From Yamadazyma tenuis (taxonomy: Eukaryota; Ascomycota; Pichiomycetes; Serinales; Debaryomycetaceae), in contig NC_089462.1 of NCBI RefSeq assembly GCF_029203305.1, positions 992,001-1,056,000 of the forward strand: DNA of 64,000 nucleotides, given 5' to 3'. Below the pieces are notes generated by a model that did not search any database, had not been told where the DNA came from, and saw nothing but the letters and a program-made list of their open reading frames with translations. Made by a program: the position numbers and the translations under genes. Below are positions 56,790 to 64,000 of the stretch, piece after piece; position 1 is the stretch's first letter; every line of letters starts with the position of its first letter.

Positions 56790-58082
56790 ATGGAAGACCA
56801 GCTAGATGCAATTATATTTGACACAATCGTGCCGTTGCCATACAGGATCCTTTTTCTCATTCAATTGGGCCATCTACTATGGTATTTGATAGTTTATGGA
56901 TGCTACAATATAAATGGCATAAACGTACTTCAGTTGATAAATTTATCATATTCCTCACATAATTACCCTCAGCTAGGAGAATCCCCTGCAGTAGGAGAGC
57001 AGGCTACTATATCAGTGGCTGACCCTAAAGAAAACAGCTTATTACTCAAGGGAATTTGGTTCAATCTTAGAGTTATTTCTATCAATACAATGGTGTCTTT
57101 CATAATTTTCAAGATTATACAAATACTTTTCAGCGATGAAACTCATCATGTCACATTGGTTTTGATCTATCACCTAATACCTTTGGTCACAATGTTGATA
57201 ATAAGCTACAAAATCTTTAGCAAACCCAGTGATAAGTCGGTAGGTAAATTAAGACTATCCACCACAATGAAGAGGATTTTGTCTGGCAATATCAACTCCA
57301 AACTGATGAGAACAAACGATATATTGATCAGTGATAGTTTGGTATCATATTCTAAGGTCTTAAATGATATTGGAATCTTTATTTGGCACTATTTTGTCTC
57401 CGACGAATTGCCTTATAATAGTTTTCTAGAGCTCTTTGTGCTCTGTTTACCTGCTTTGATAAGAATAAGACAATGTTGGCAAGAGTTCCTTTTGACAAGA
57501 CAAAGATCTCATATGTTGAATTTGATGAAATACACTACAGGAATTGCTCCTATCTTTATCAACTTTTTGATCAAGTTTAACGTACAAGAGTATGGAGAAG
57601 ACAATGATGCGGGTAAAGAAATGCATCTCCATCTTTTGAAAATATTGAATGTTTGGTGGTATTTGTGTTCGTTCATAAACTCTACATACTCATTTATTTG
57701 GGATGTAAGAATGGACTGGGGATTTGAAACCTTTGACTACTTCTTAAAGAAATCAAGTTTCACACTTCGCTCTCCAGACAAGCTCATTTACAGAAAGCCC
57801 ATAATTTATTACCTGGGAATAACAGTGGATTTTCTCTTGAGATATATCTGGGTGTTGAAGTTTTACACCCAAAGAGAAGCTGAAGATAAACCCATAATTA
57901 CTAGAGTTGGATTATTTTTGTTTGGATACGATGCATTCTCATTTGGGTATTCTTTAATAGAGGTGTTAGAAATTTTCAGACGGTTCATGTGGTGCTTCTT
58001 CAAGCTAGAAAATGACTGGTTCAAGTTGGACCCCCAGTATACCACTTTGACAAATAATGTTGAGTTGATGAAAATGGGATAG
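56790..58082 (+). CDS. ERD1: Golgi EXS-domain protein Erd1
   Basis: A 430-residue polytopic membrane protein related to S. cerevisiae Erd1 (362), needed for retention of lumenal ER proteins and, in later work, for Golgi phosphate recycling and glycosyltransferase retention. Six to eight hydrophobic segments are visible, and the EXS region (about 215-400) has LPALIRIRQCWQEFL, WWYLCSFINSTYSFIWDVRMDWG and RRFMWCFFKLENDW. The neighbour RRP17 supports orthology (YDR412W/YDR414C). Confidence 0.87.
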   Translation: MEDQLDAIIFDTIVPLPYRILFLIQLGHLLWYLIVYGCYNINGINVLQLINLSYSSHNYPQLGESPAVGEQATISVADPKENSLLLKGIWFNLRVISINTMVSFIIFKIIQILFSDETHHVTLVLIYHLIPLVTMLIISYKIFSKPSDKSVGKLRLSTTMKRILSGNINSKLMRTNDILISDSLVSYSKVLNDIGIFIWHYFVSDELPYNSFLELFVLCLPALIRIRQCWQEFLLTRQRSHMLNLMKYTTGIAPIFINFLIKFNVQEYGEDNDAGKEMHLHLLKILNVWWYLCSFINSTYSFIWDVRMDWGFETFDYFLKKSSFTLRSPDKLIYRKPIIYYLGITVDFLLRYIWVLKFYTQREAEDKPIITRVGLFLFGYDAFSFGYSLIEVLEIFRRFMWCFFKLENDWFKLDPQYTTLTNNVELMKMG

Positions 58083-58239
58083 ACATATAGGTTTCCATTA
58101 TTACAGTTAGCATTAGCATTTGCTTACCTCTTGAGCTTTTCTAAAAAGTGATCGTGTGTATTTAAATGTACATAAAACATGTAATATTCTTCATGCAATT
58201 AGTGGAAACTGAACCAATATGGAACTTTATAGGGCCTGC

Positions 58240-58425
58240 TTAAAGGTTGTTGTCTATCCATTTTTGAGAGGCATTCCTCCAGGCCAAGTCAGCTTTAGGA
58301 CTCATTCTATCTTCACTAATAAATCTGTATTTTAAGGGAGACTTGATCAAAGTATAAATCACAAACACAGAAGACATGGCTCCTATAGCCCATCCATTCA
58401 ACTTGGGTGCGTGGTGTCCACTCAT
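58240..58425 (-). CDS. Small single-pass membrane protein, unknown
   Basis: A 61-residue protein starting MSGHHAPKLNG, with one hydrophobic segment at about 11-28 (GWAIGAMSSVFVIYTLI), a basic flank (KSPLKYR) and a hydrophilic C-terminus ending SQKWIDNNL. Composition and size are like accessory subunits of mitochondrial inner-membrane complexes, but I recognise no family, so this is inference only. It is convergent with ERD1 and has its own upstream region. Good codon structure and a clean ATG argue that it is real. Confidence 0.6.
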   Translation of the reverse strand: MSGHHAPKLNGWAIGAMSSVFVIYTLIKSPLKYRFISEDRMSPKADLAWRNASQKWIDNNL

Positions 58426-58953
58426 GATGTTTGAATGAAAATGCTAGTTGTATTTAAATCAGTTTTGGTTGGCTGAGCGAGCGCAGTGATGAAGAGAAAA
58501 TCTGCTGGACACGACCAGGTTTACTTAAATTGTTGTAGAGGTTGTGTGGTGTAGCTTGAAGGGATACTAGACAAAAGTTAAATGAGGCAGCGATCTAGCA
58601 GAGTTTTACTCTTGTACTTGAGAAAATTCAAACTAGTCTTTGCTAAGGTAGCTTGGTACTTGGTGCCATATGAGCCTATGACTAGAGACTTCTGCTTATT
58701 TCTTGAACGCCAAAAATTAACAAAATTGGGCATTATCATTGTGTACACAGGTAACAAAGGTATGTACCATTAAGCTACTAATCATGACGCCGTAGCGCTC
58801 AAATGGAAATATCCTTTAAAACTACAACTTACCATCAAGTGTCGTGAGATCTGCTGGTGCGAGAAAAAAAAATCTGAAAAATCCATCAACAACCCGGTGA
58901 AAAATTCTAACTAGACGTCGCTTGTCATACAATAACCTTGCAAGAGTATTAGT
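58426..58953. promoter_or_regulatory. Small-protein gene / MRPL3 divergent promoter
   Basis: A 528-base interval. Two TGAAAAAT elements (58,875-58,882 and 58,898-58,905), the second continuing as AAAAATT, lie 49-79 bases before the MRPL3 ATG and resemble the rapid-growth element of mitochondrial ribosomal genes in Candida. A 63-codon frame at 58,582-58,773 has no support as a gene. Confidence 0.45.
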
Positions 58954-60048
58954 ATGTTGTCAAGATCGTTTAACATATTGAGAGGTAAACCTTGGGGGTT
59001 CAGTCTAGTGCCCGTAAGAACTTACCAGGTTTCCAGAAACGACGAATCTTTAAAAACTGAATATGATGATATAACCAATTACGGAAGCTACAAAAACACC
59101 ATTTTCACACACAGATTGCCCGAGTCTACGGCCCAACAATCTCCACCACTAGTAGCATTGCATTTCAGATTGAACTTGCCTAAGACTTATCAATTTTCCA
59201 CATTATCCCAAGCGTTGAACATGATAAAATATGAGGGATTAGCCAATAACTATGGCTTAAACACATTAGGGAAGACCTTATTATCGTATTACGTATCGGA
59301 ATACTTGTTGGTGCGGTACCCAAGATTACCTATGCCAATCCACAATGCTGCTGTTGACTCTTTAATGGGGGTTGAAAGTTTGTATGAGTTGGGTAAAGCT
59401 TGGGGTATTCAAGTCGATACTACGTCAAAATTGGACAAGAAGTTGTCCCTAGAATCTGAGTTCTTACAGTACGGAAGGTTACGGTTCTTGTCAGATCAAG
59501 ATAAGAATCAATTCACTGAAGAAGGTATAATAGAGTTGAACTTACAAGAGGCTCGTACCCTCAATCCAAACACAAACCACTTTATTTCTAGAGAACATGA
59601 TGCCTATGCCTCCGCAGTAAGATCAATCATCGGTGGCTTGTATACCCATTGCGGTGAAACCGTGACCAAAAAGTTCATTGATGATCACATCTTATCCAGA
59701 AAATTGCTCTTGGAAAACATGTTTCAATTCTCTCAACCTACTCGAGAATTGGCCAGATTGTGTGAAAAGTTGAACTTCAAGGAACCCCTTCAAATCAGAT
59801 TAATGGCGGAAACTGGTAGATTATCGAGCCATGCTATTTACGTGGCAGGTGTGTTTGTGGGAACTGAAAAGCTTGGTGAGGGAGTAGGATCATCTCTTAA
59901 TGAAGCTAAAACTAGAGCCGTTGTTAATTCTTTGATGTCGTACTACTTATACACTCCAATTAATGAAGAAGGTAACCCCGTGAAATTGCCCAGTGATACA
60001 GATTACAAGCTTGAGGGGATTATTGGCGATGGAGATGTGGCCATCTGA
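58954..60048 (+). CDS. MRPL3: Mitochondrial ribosomal protein mL44 (Mrpl3)
   Basis: A 364-residue large-subunit protein of the mitochondrial ribosome. A mitochondrial presequence (MLSRSFNILRGKPWGF...) leads into an inactive RNase III-like domain (about 75-265) and a C-terminal double-stranded RNA-binding domain (about 275-345, KEPLQIRLMAETGRLSSHAIYVAGVFVG). S. cerevisiae Mrpl3 has 390 residues and the same layout. Confidence 0.92.
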   Translation: MLSRSFNILRGKPWGFSLVPVRTYQVSRNDESLKTEYDDITNYGSYKNTIFTHRLPESTAQQSPPLVALHFRLNLPKTYQFSTLSQALNMIKYEGLANNYGLNTLGKTLLSYYVSEYLLVRYPRLPMPIHNAAVDSLMGVESLYELGKAWGIQVDTTSKLDKKLSLESEFLQYGRLRFLSDQDKNQFTEEGIIELNLQEARTLNPNTNHFISREHDAYASAVRSIIGGLYTHCGETVTKKFIDDHILSRKLLLENMFQFSQPTRELARLCEKLNFKEPLQIRLMAETGRLSSHAIYVAGVFVGTEKLGEGVGSSLNEAKTRAVVNSLMSYYLYTPINEEGNPVKLPSDTDYKLEGIIGDGDVAI

Positions 60049-60141
60049 TTCATTATTCTGTAAATATTGTATATAGCCAAAACTAGACAGATACTGAATT
60101 CAAGACATTGCAAAATCAAGCAGTTGACAGCCGCACAGCTG

Positions 60142-60147
60142 GAGTCA
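60142..60147 (-). promoter_or_regulatory. Bas1/Gcn4-type site upstream of ADE5,7
   Basis: TGACTC on the minus strand (GAGTCA on the plus strand), 106 bases before the ATG. TGACTC is the core bound by Bas1 at purine genes. A single copy, so only suggestive. Confidence 0.35.
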
Positions 60148-60252
60148 AAGAATTTATTGCCCTAATAAACTTGGGTGAGAAAAAAAAAACTGAGAAGAGC
60201 TAACCAAAGTTATTCTTTAAACTTAAACGACTTTATCCCCACTAAACTTCTC

Positions 60253-62652
60253 ATGTCTAGCACACAGTTGAACATTCTTGTGATCGGTAACGGTGCCAGA
60301 GAACACGCAATTGTCTGGAAGTTGGCACAGTCCAAGTCCGTGAGTAAAATCTATGTTGCACCTGGAAATGGTGGTACTCAAGTATCTGACAAGGTTGTTA
60401 ATGTTCCTGAATTGTCCGGTTCTCCTAAATGCTTTGAAGCGTTGGCGAAGTTTTCTCTTGAGCACCAAATAAACTTGGCTATTCCTGGACCAGAACAACC
60501 TTTGGTTGATGGAATTTCAACTGTGTTCACCAAGATTGGGGTACCAGTGTTTGGACCCTCTGAAAAAGCTGCTGTGATGGAGGGATCCAAAGCATTTTCG
60601 AAAGTATTTATGGATAAACACAACATTCCTACTGCTAGATTCAAGAACTTCACTTCCGTTGAGGATGCTAAGAAGCACATCCAAGAGATCGATTACAACA
60701 TTGTCTTGAAAGCTGATGGACTTGCTGCTGGAAAAGGTGTATTGATTCCAGAAACTAAACAAGAGGCCTTGCAAGGATTAGACGAGATTATGGTGGCTAA
60801 AAACTTTGGAAGTGCAGGAGATGAGATCGTTATTGAAGAATACTTAGAAGGTGATGAATTATCTATTTTAACCATCACTGATGGTTACTCTTTTTTCAAC
60901 TTACCAGCTGCTCAGGACCACAAAAGAATTGGCGATGGTGATAAGGGCTTGAACACCGGAGGAATGGGTGCCTATGCACCTGCTCCAATCGCCACTCCAG
61001 AAGTTTTGGCCAAGATCGACAGCAAAATCATCAAACCAACCATTGACGGAATGAGACAAGATGGTTACCCAATGTGTGGTGTTTTGTTCACTGGTATTAT
61101 GTTGTCGCCCACCAAAGAACCCAAAGTATTGGAGTACAACGTGCGTTTTGGAGACCCTGAAACCCAAACTGTTTTGCCATTGTTAACTGAAGACACTGAT
61201 TTGGCTCAGGTGTTCTTGGCTTGTGCTGAACACAGATTGGACTCTGCCAAGATCGAGCTTAAACCTAACACATTTTCTACAACTATCGTGATGTCTGCTG
61301 CTGGATATCCTGAATCATATCCTAAAGGTGACGAGATTACCGTTAAGACCCCTCTACCAGCTGACACTTATGTTTTCCATGCTGGTACTGCTGAAAAAAA
61401 CGGTAAAATAGTTACTGCTGGTGGCCGTGTAATTGGTTCAACTGCAACTGGTAGTACCGTAAAAGAAGCTGTTGAAAAGGCTTACGCAGGTGTGGAATAT
61501 GTTAAGTTTGAAGGTAAGTACAACAGAACAGATATTGCACACAGAGCCTTCAGAGATGCTGAGGTGGCTTCCAAGAAGGCTGGTGTCACATATGAAGAAT
61601 CTGGTGTTTCTGTTGACAAAGGTAACTTATTGGTAGAGAAAATCAAGGCCAAGGTGAAGTCGACTGCCAGACCTGGTGCCGATTCTGATATCGGTGGATT
61701 CGGTGGATTGTTTGACTTAGCTCAAGCTGGATATAAAACTGCCGACACATTATTGGTGGGTGCCACCGATGGAGTTGGTACTAAATTAAGAGTTGCACAA
61801 ATCATGGACATTCATGACACTGTCGGTATCGACTTAGTGGCAATGAACGTCAATGATTTAGTAGTACAGGGTGCTGAACCATTGATGTTCTTGGACTACT
61901 TTGCAACTGCCAAGTTAGATATCAAAGTGGCTGCAGATTTTGTTTCAGGAGTGGCTGATGGATGTATCCAAGCTGGGTGTGCCTTGGTCGGAGGAGAAAC
62001 CAGTGAAATGCCTGGTATGTACGCCCCCGGCCATTATGATACCAACGGTACTGCTGTTGGGGCTGTCCAGAAAGACAAGGTTTTGCCCTTTGTTGAAAAA
62101 ATGCAGGCCGGTAACGTGATTATTGGATTGAAGGCTAACGGATTACATTCCAACGGTTACAGTTTGATCAGACATTTGATTGAGTCTTCTACAGACTATG
62201 ACTACACTTCTCCTGCACCATTCTCCACAACTGGAAAAACTCTCGGTGAAGAGATTTTAACCCCTACGAAAATCTATGTCAAGCAAGTGCTTGCAGTGAT
62301 CAAAGAAGATTTGACCTTGGGATTGGCTAACATTACTGGTGGAGGTTTAGTGGAAAATATTCCAAGATGTTTGCCTAAGCATTTACAAGCTGTGTTGGAT
62401 ATCAACACTTGGGAAGTTCCGGAAATATTCAAATGGTTTGGTCAACTAGGAAATATTCCATATGCCGATATCTTGAAGACTCTTAACTTGGGTATTGGTA
62501 TTGTGTTGGTGGTGGAAAAGCATAATGTTGAAGAGGCTAAGCGCATTTTAGTGCAACAAGGCGAAGAGCCAATTGAAATCGGTGTTTTGGTGGAAAAATC
62601 CAATGCTGATGATGCTGGATGTATTGTTAACAACATTGACGGGTTATACTAA
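60253..62652 (+). CDS. ADE5,7: Bifunctional GAR synthetase / AIR synthetase
   Basis: A 799-residue purine-biosynthesis enzyme. Residues about 1-430 are phosphoribosylamine-glycine ligase (VIGNGAREHAIVWKLAQS, the ATP-grasp segment LKADGLAAGKGV, and RFGDPETQTVLPLL). Residues about 440-799 are AIR synthetase (YKTADTLLVGATDGVGTKLR, MNVNDLVVQGAEPLMFLDYFA). Yeasts fuse the two, and lengths agree with S. cerevisiae (802). The frame is open upstream to a GTG, but the first ATG at 60,253 gives the expected N-terminus. By eye the gene has no CTG codons, in keeping with strong codon bias in a CUG-Ser yeast. Confidence 0.97.
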   Translation: MSSTQLNILVIGNGAREHAIVWKLAQSKSVSKIYVAPGNGGTQVSDKVVNVPELSGSPKCFEALAKFSLEHQINLAIPGPEQPLVDGISTVFTKIGVPVFGPSEKAAVMEGSKAFSKVFMDKHNIPTARFKNFTSVEDAKKHIQEIDYNIVLKADGLAAGKGVLIPETKQEALQGLDEIMVAKNFGSAGDEIVIEEYLEGDELSILTITDGYSFFNLPAAQDHKRIGDGDKGLNTGGMGAYAPAPIATPEVLAKIDSKIIKPTIDGMRQDGYPMCGVLFTGIMLSPTKEPKVLEYNVRFGDPETQTVLPLLTEDTDLAQVFLACAEHRLDSAKIELKPNTFSTTIVMSAAGYPESYPKGDEITVKTPLPADTYVFHAGTAEKNGKIVTAGGRVIGSTATGSTVKEAVEKAYAGVEYVKFEGKYNRTDIAHRAFRDAEVASKKAGVTYEESGVSVDKGNLLVEKIKAKVKSTARPGADSDIGGFGGLFDLAQAGYKTADTLLVGATDGVGTKLRVAQIMDIHDTVGIDLVAMNVNDLVVQGAEPLMFLDYFATAKLDIKVAADFVSGVADGCIQAGCALVGGETSEMPGMYAPGHYDTNGTAVGAVQKDKVLPFVEKMQAGNVIIGLKANGLHSNGYSLIRHLIESSTDYDYTSPAPFSTTGKTLGEEILTPTKIYVKQVLAVIKEDLTLGLANITGGGLVENIPRCLPKHLQAVLDINTWEVPEIFKWFGQLGNIPYADILKTLNLGIGIVLVVEKHNVEEAKRILVQQGEEPIEIGVLVEKSNADDAGCIVNNIDGLY

Positions 62653-63235
62653 GCAACCCGTAGAAACGTTATTTTTTGTATTGTAATAGAGATGTCCCAT
62701 TATTTAAGTTTCGGAGCGATGATTCCTAAGCTACCATCGGACTATCAATAGTTTTTCCCGATTGGGAACCCGACTGAGACTATTAGTAAGCTGACTGCAA
62801 CGGCTTCAATTAGGGTTATACATTTATACCTGTCGTTTTGCTCCTCGAAAACCGTTACGGATATTTGAGCCTCAGCGTTCCGCTAGCTTGTATTACTAAG
62901 TAGTTTGGCTCTTGGTTAAGGATAGGCTGCCCAAACTATATCAAATCTTACTAAGCATCCAACGGCGATCGCGAGAGCATTAGCAACAGAATTCCTACCT
63001 GAATCAGATTAATAGTAATCTATATTCCCAATTCAATACAGCTGTAACGGACCTAAATTAAGCTCAGGTGATCCTAGTAGCCAGACAGCCACAGTAACCT
63101 TCTTCGCAAAAATTGTCCTATTTGGTTTGTGGCAAGAAATTGAGCAGAGGTGAAAAAAAAACTTTAGCACCTAATCTTGGCTGTGGAATATACAATTTCC
63201 TACCTCCACAAATCGTGCCAACCCTCATAACTGCT
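62653..63235 (+). promoter_or_regulatory. GSH1 promoter with three Yap1-type sites
   Basis: A 583-base region with TTAGTAA (62,783-62,789), TTACTAA (62,893-62,899) and TTACTAA (62,948-62,954), each followed by G. These match the Yap1/Cap1 response element TTA(C/G)TAA. They lie about 288-453 bases before the ATG. Confidence 0.65.
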
Positions 63236-64000
63236 ATGGGATTATTGTCGTTGGGAACGCCTCTCGATTGGTACGAATCTAGAAAGCATAATGAACACGT
63301 GAGAGATAATGGAATATCCCAATTGATCAATATCTTTGCCCAGCATCAGAACAGAGATAATGATAAATTCTATTGGGGAGACGAAGTGGAATACATGCTA
63401 GTGGAACTTGACGATAATAAGAAAACCGTCAAGTTGAACATCGACTACGATCACATCATTGACGACTTGAATAATAGTGCATTAGAAGTGGGTCAGAAAG
63501 CGGTGCAAAATAATGTTGCTTTCCACCCAGAATACGGTAGATACATGGTAGAGGCAACTCCATTGGCTCCTTTTGATGGTAATATCCTAGGCCATTACTT
63601 GGAGGTAGAGAGTAATATGCGGATGAGACGATTTTTAAGTCAGACTCAGTTGCCTGCTAATATCCGACTCTTGACATTGACTTCGTTTCCAAGAATGGGA
63701 TGCCCCGGATTCACCAGTCCCCAGGCCAAGCCTATTGGACCTGCGTCTCAGTCATTGTTTCTTCCTGATGAAATAATCAACCGGCATGCTAGATTTCCTA
63801 CTTTAACTGCTAATATTAGAAAGAGGAGAGGTTGTAAAGTTGCAATCAACTTACCAATGTACCCTGACAAAAACACGAAATTACTTGATGACAGTATTCC
63901 AGACAGGGAATTATTCGATAGTGATGCCGAGTATAGGTGGGCATCTAAGCCAGGTCATGTTTACATGGATTCCATGGGCTTTGGAATGGGTCTGTCATGT
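63236..64000 (+). CDS. GSH1: Glutamate-cysteine ligase Gsh1, N-terminal part
   Basis: The first 255 codons of gamma-glutamylcysteine synthetase, rate-limiting for glutathione; the gene runs off the window end (S. cerevisiae Gsh1 has 678 residues). MGLLSLGTPLDWYESR is the conserved N-terminus; FYWGDEVEYMLV, the block FHPEYGRYMVEATP and VYMDSMGFGMG are catalytic-core motifs. The codon after MGFGMG is CTG (63,992-63,994), at a site that is polar in homologues (Asn in human GCLC), consistent with Ser decoding. Confidence 0.95.
   Translation, partial: MGLLSLGTPLDWYESRKHNEHVRDNGISQLINIFAQHQNRDNDKFYWGDEVEYMLVELDDNKKTVKLNIDYDHIIDDLNNSALEVGQKAVQNNVAFHPEYGRYMVEATPLAPFDGNILGHYLEVESNMRMRRFLSQTQLPANIRLLTLTSFPRMGCPGFTSPQAKPIGPASQSLFLPDEIINRHARFPTLTANIRKRRGCKVAINLPMYPDKNTKLLDDSIPDRELFDSDAEYRWASKPGHVYMDSMGFGMGLSC

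Noticed and set aside
58582..58773. A 63-codon plus-strand frame followed by GTATGT and TACTAAT, resembling a spliced gene upstream of MRPL3
   Set aside because: The nearest AG gives a 36-base intron, too short to splice; no homology, and the MRPL3 N-terminus is complete without it.

Overview
The window is nuclear DNA of a budding yeast (Saccharomycotina), almost certainly of the CUG-Ser clade. Genes are compact and mostly intron-free, the proteome is clearly fungal (Doa4, Ssk1, Rpn11, Ire1, Urb1, Gsh1), and CTG codons are rare and fall at sites where homologues carry Ser, Thr, Ala or Asn (RPN11 codon 268, IRE1, GSH1). CTG-encoded residues should therefore be read as Ser. I cannot name the species. 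No rRNA, tRNA, transposon, CRISPR array, centromere or telomere repeat was recognised.

Layout. 1-9.6 kb: the tail of a GH5 glucanase-like gene, then DOA4, OCA6, LCB2, a YDR061W-type ABC ATPase and DOS2, a shuffled copy of the S. cerevisiae YDR061-YDR069 neighbourhood. 10-17.3 kb: SSK1, LSM5, DDI1, an aldo-keto reductase and GDI1 (LSM5, DDI1 and GDI1 are neighbours on S. cerevisiae chromosome V). 17.5-23 kb: prolidase and RPN11 (a YFR004/006 pair), an intron-containing DUF1748 gene and HCS1. 23.8-36 kb: a secreted CAP/PRY protein, a Zn2Cys6 regulator, an Snf11-like SWI/SNF subunit, AIM45 next to a SulP transporter (as YPR004C/YPR003C), HAT2 and PAA1. 36-47 kb: SAM35, URB1, RCK2, GRX5 and a Dal5-type transporter. 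47-55 kb: a LAM sterol-transfer protein, SAE3, IRE1 and LRP1, preserving the YHR079-YHR081 order. 55-64 kb: RRP17, ERD1, a small unknown membrane protein, MRPL3, ADE5,7 and the 5' part of GSH1.

Functional links. Two HOG-pathway components (SSK1, RCK2) are present, and the RCK2 promoter carries CRE- and STRE-type sites. RPN11 and DDI1 each have near-consensus Rpn4 (PACE) sites. URB1 and the divergent LRP1/RRP17 pair carry PAC/RRPE-type ribosome-biogenesis motifs, and MRPL3 carries an AAAAATT element. GSH1 has three Yap1-type sites.

The most useful unusual items are: the DUF1748 gene split after its second codon; a likely 5'-leader intron for HCS1; short or long upstream reading frames whose stops overlap the start codons of IRE1 and the SulP gene; a one-active-site ABC ATPase; a single-VASt protein at the LAM4 locus; and two non-coding stretches (about 13.03-13.13 kb and 41.58-41.90 kb) with structure or remnant coding character that no gene explains. 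No clearly new multi-gene system was found; most of the window is conserved housekeeping yeast genome.
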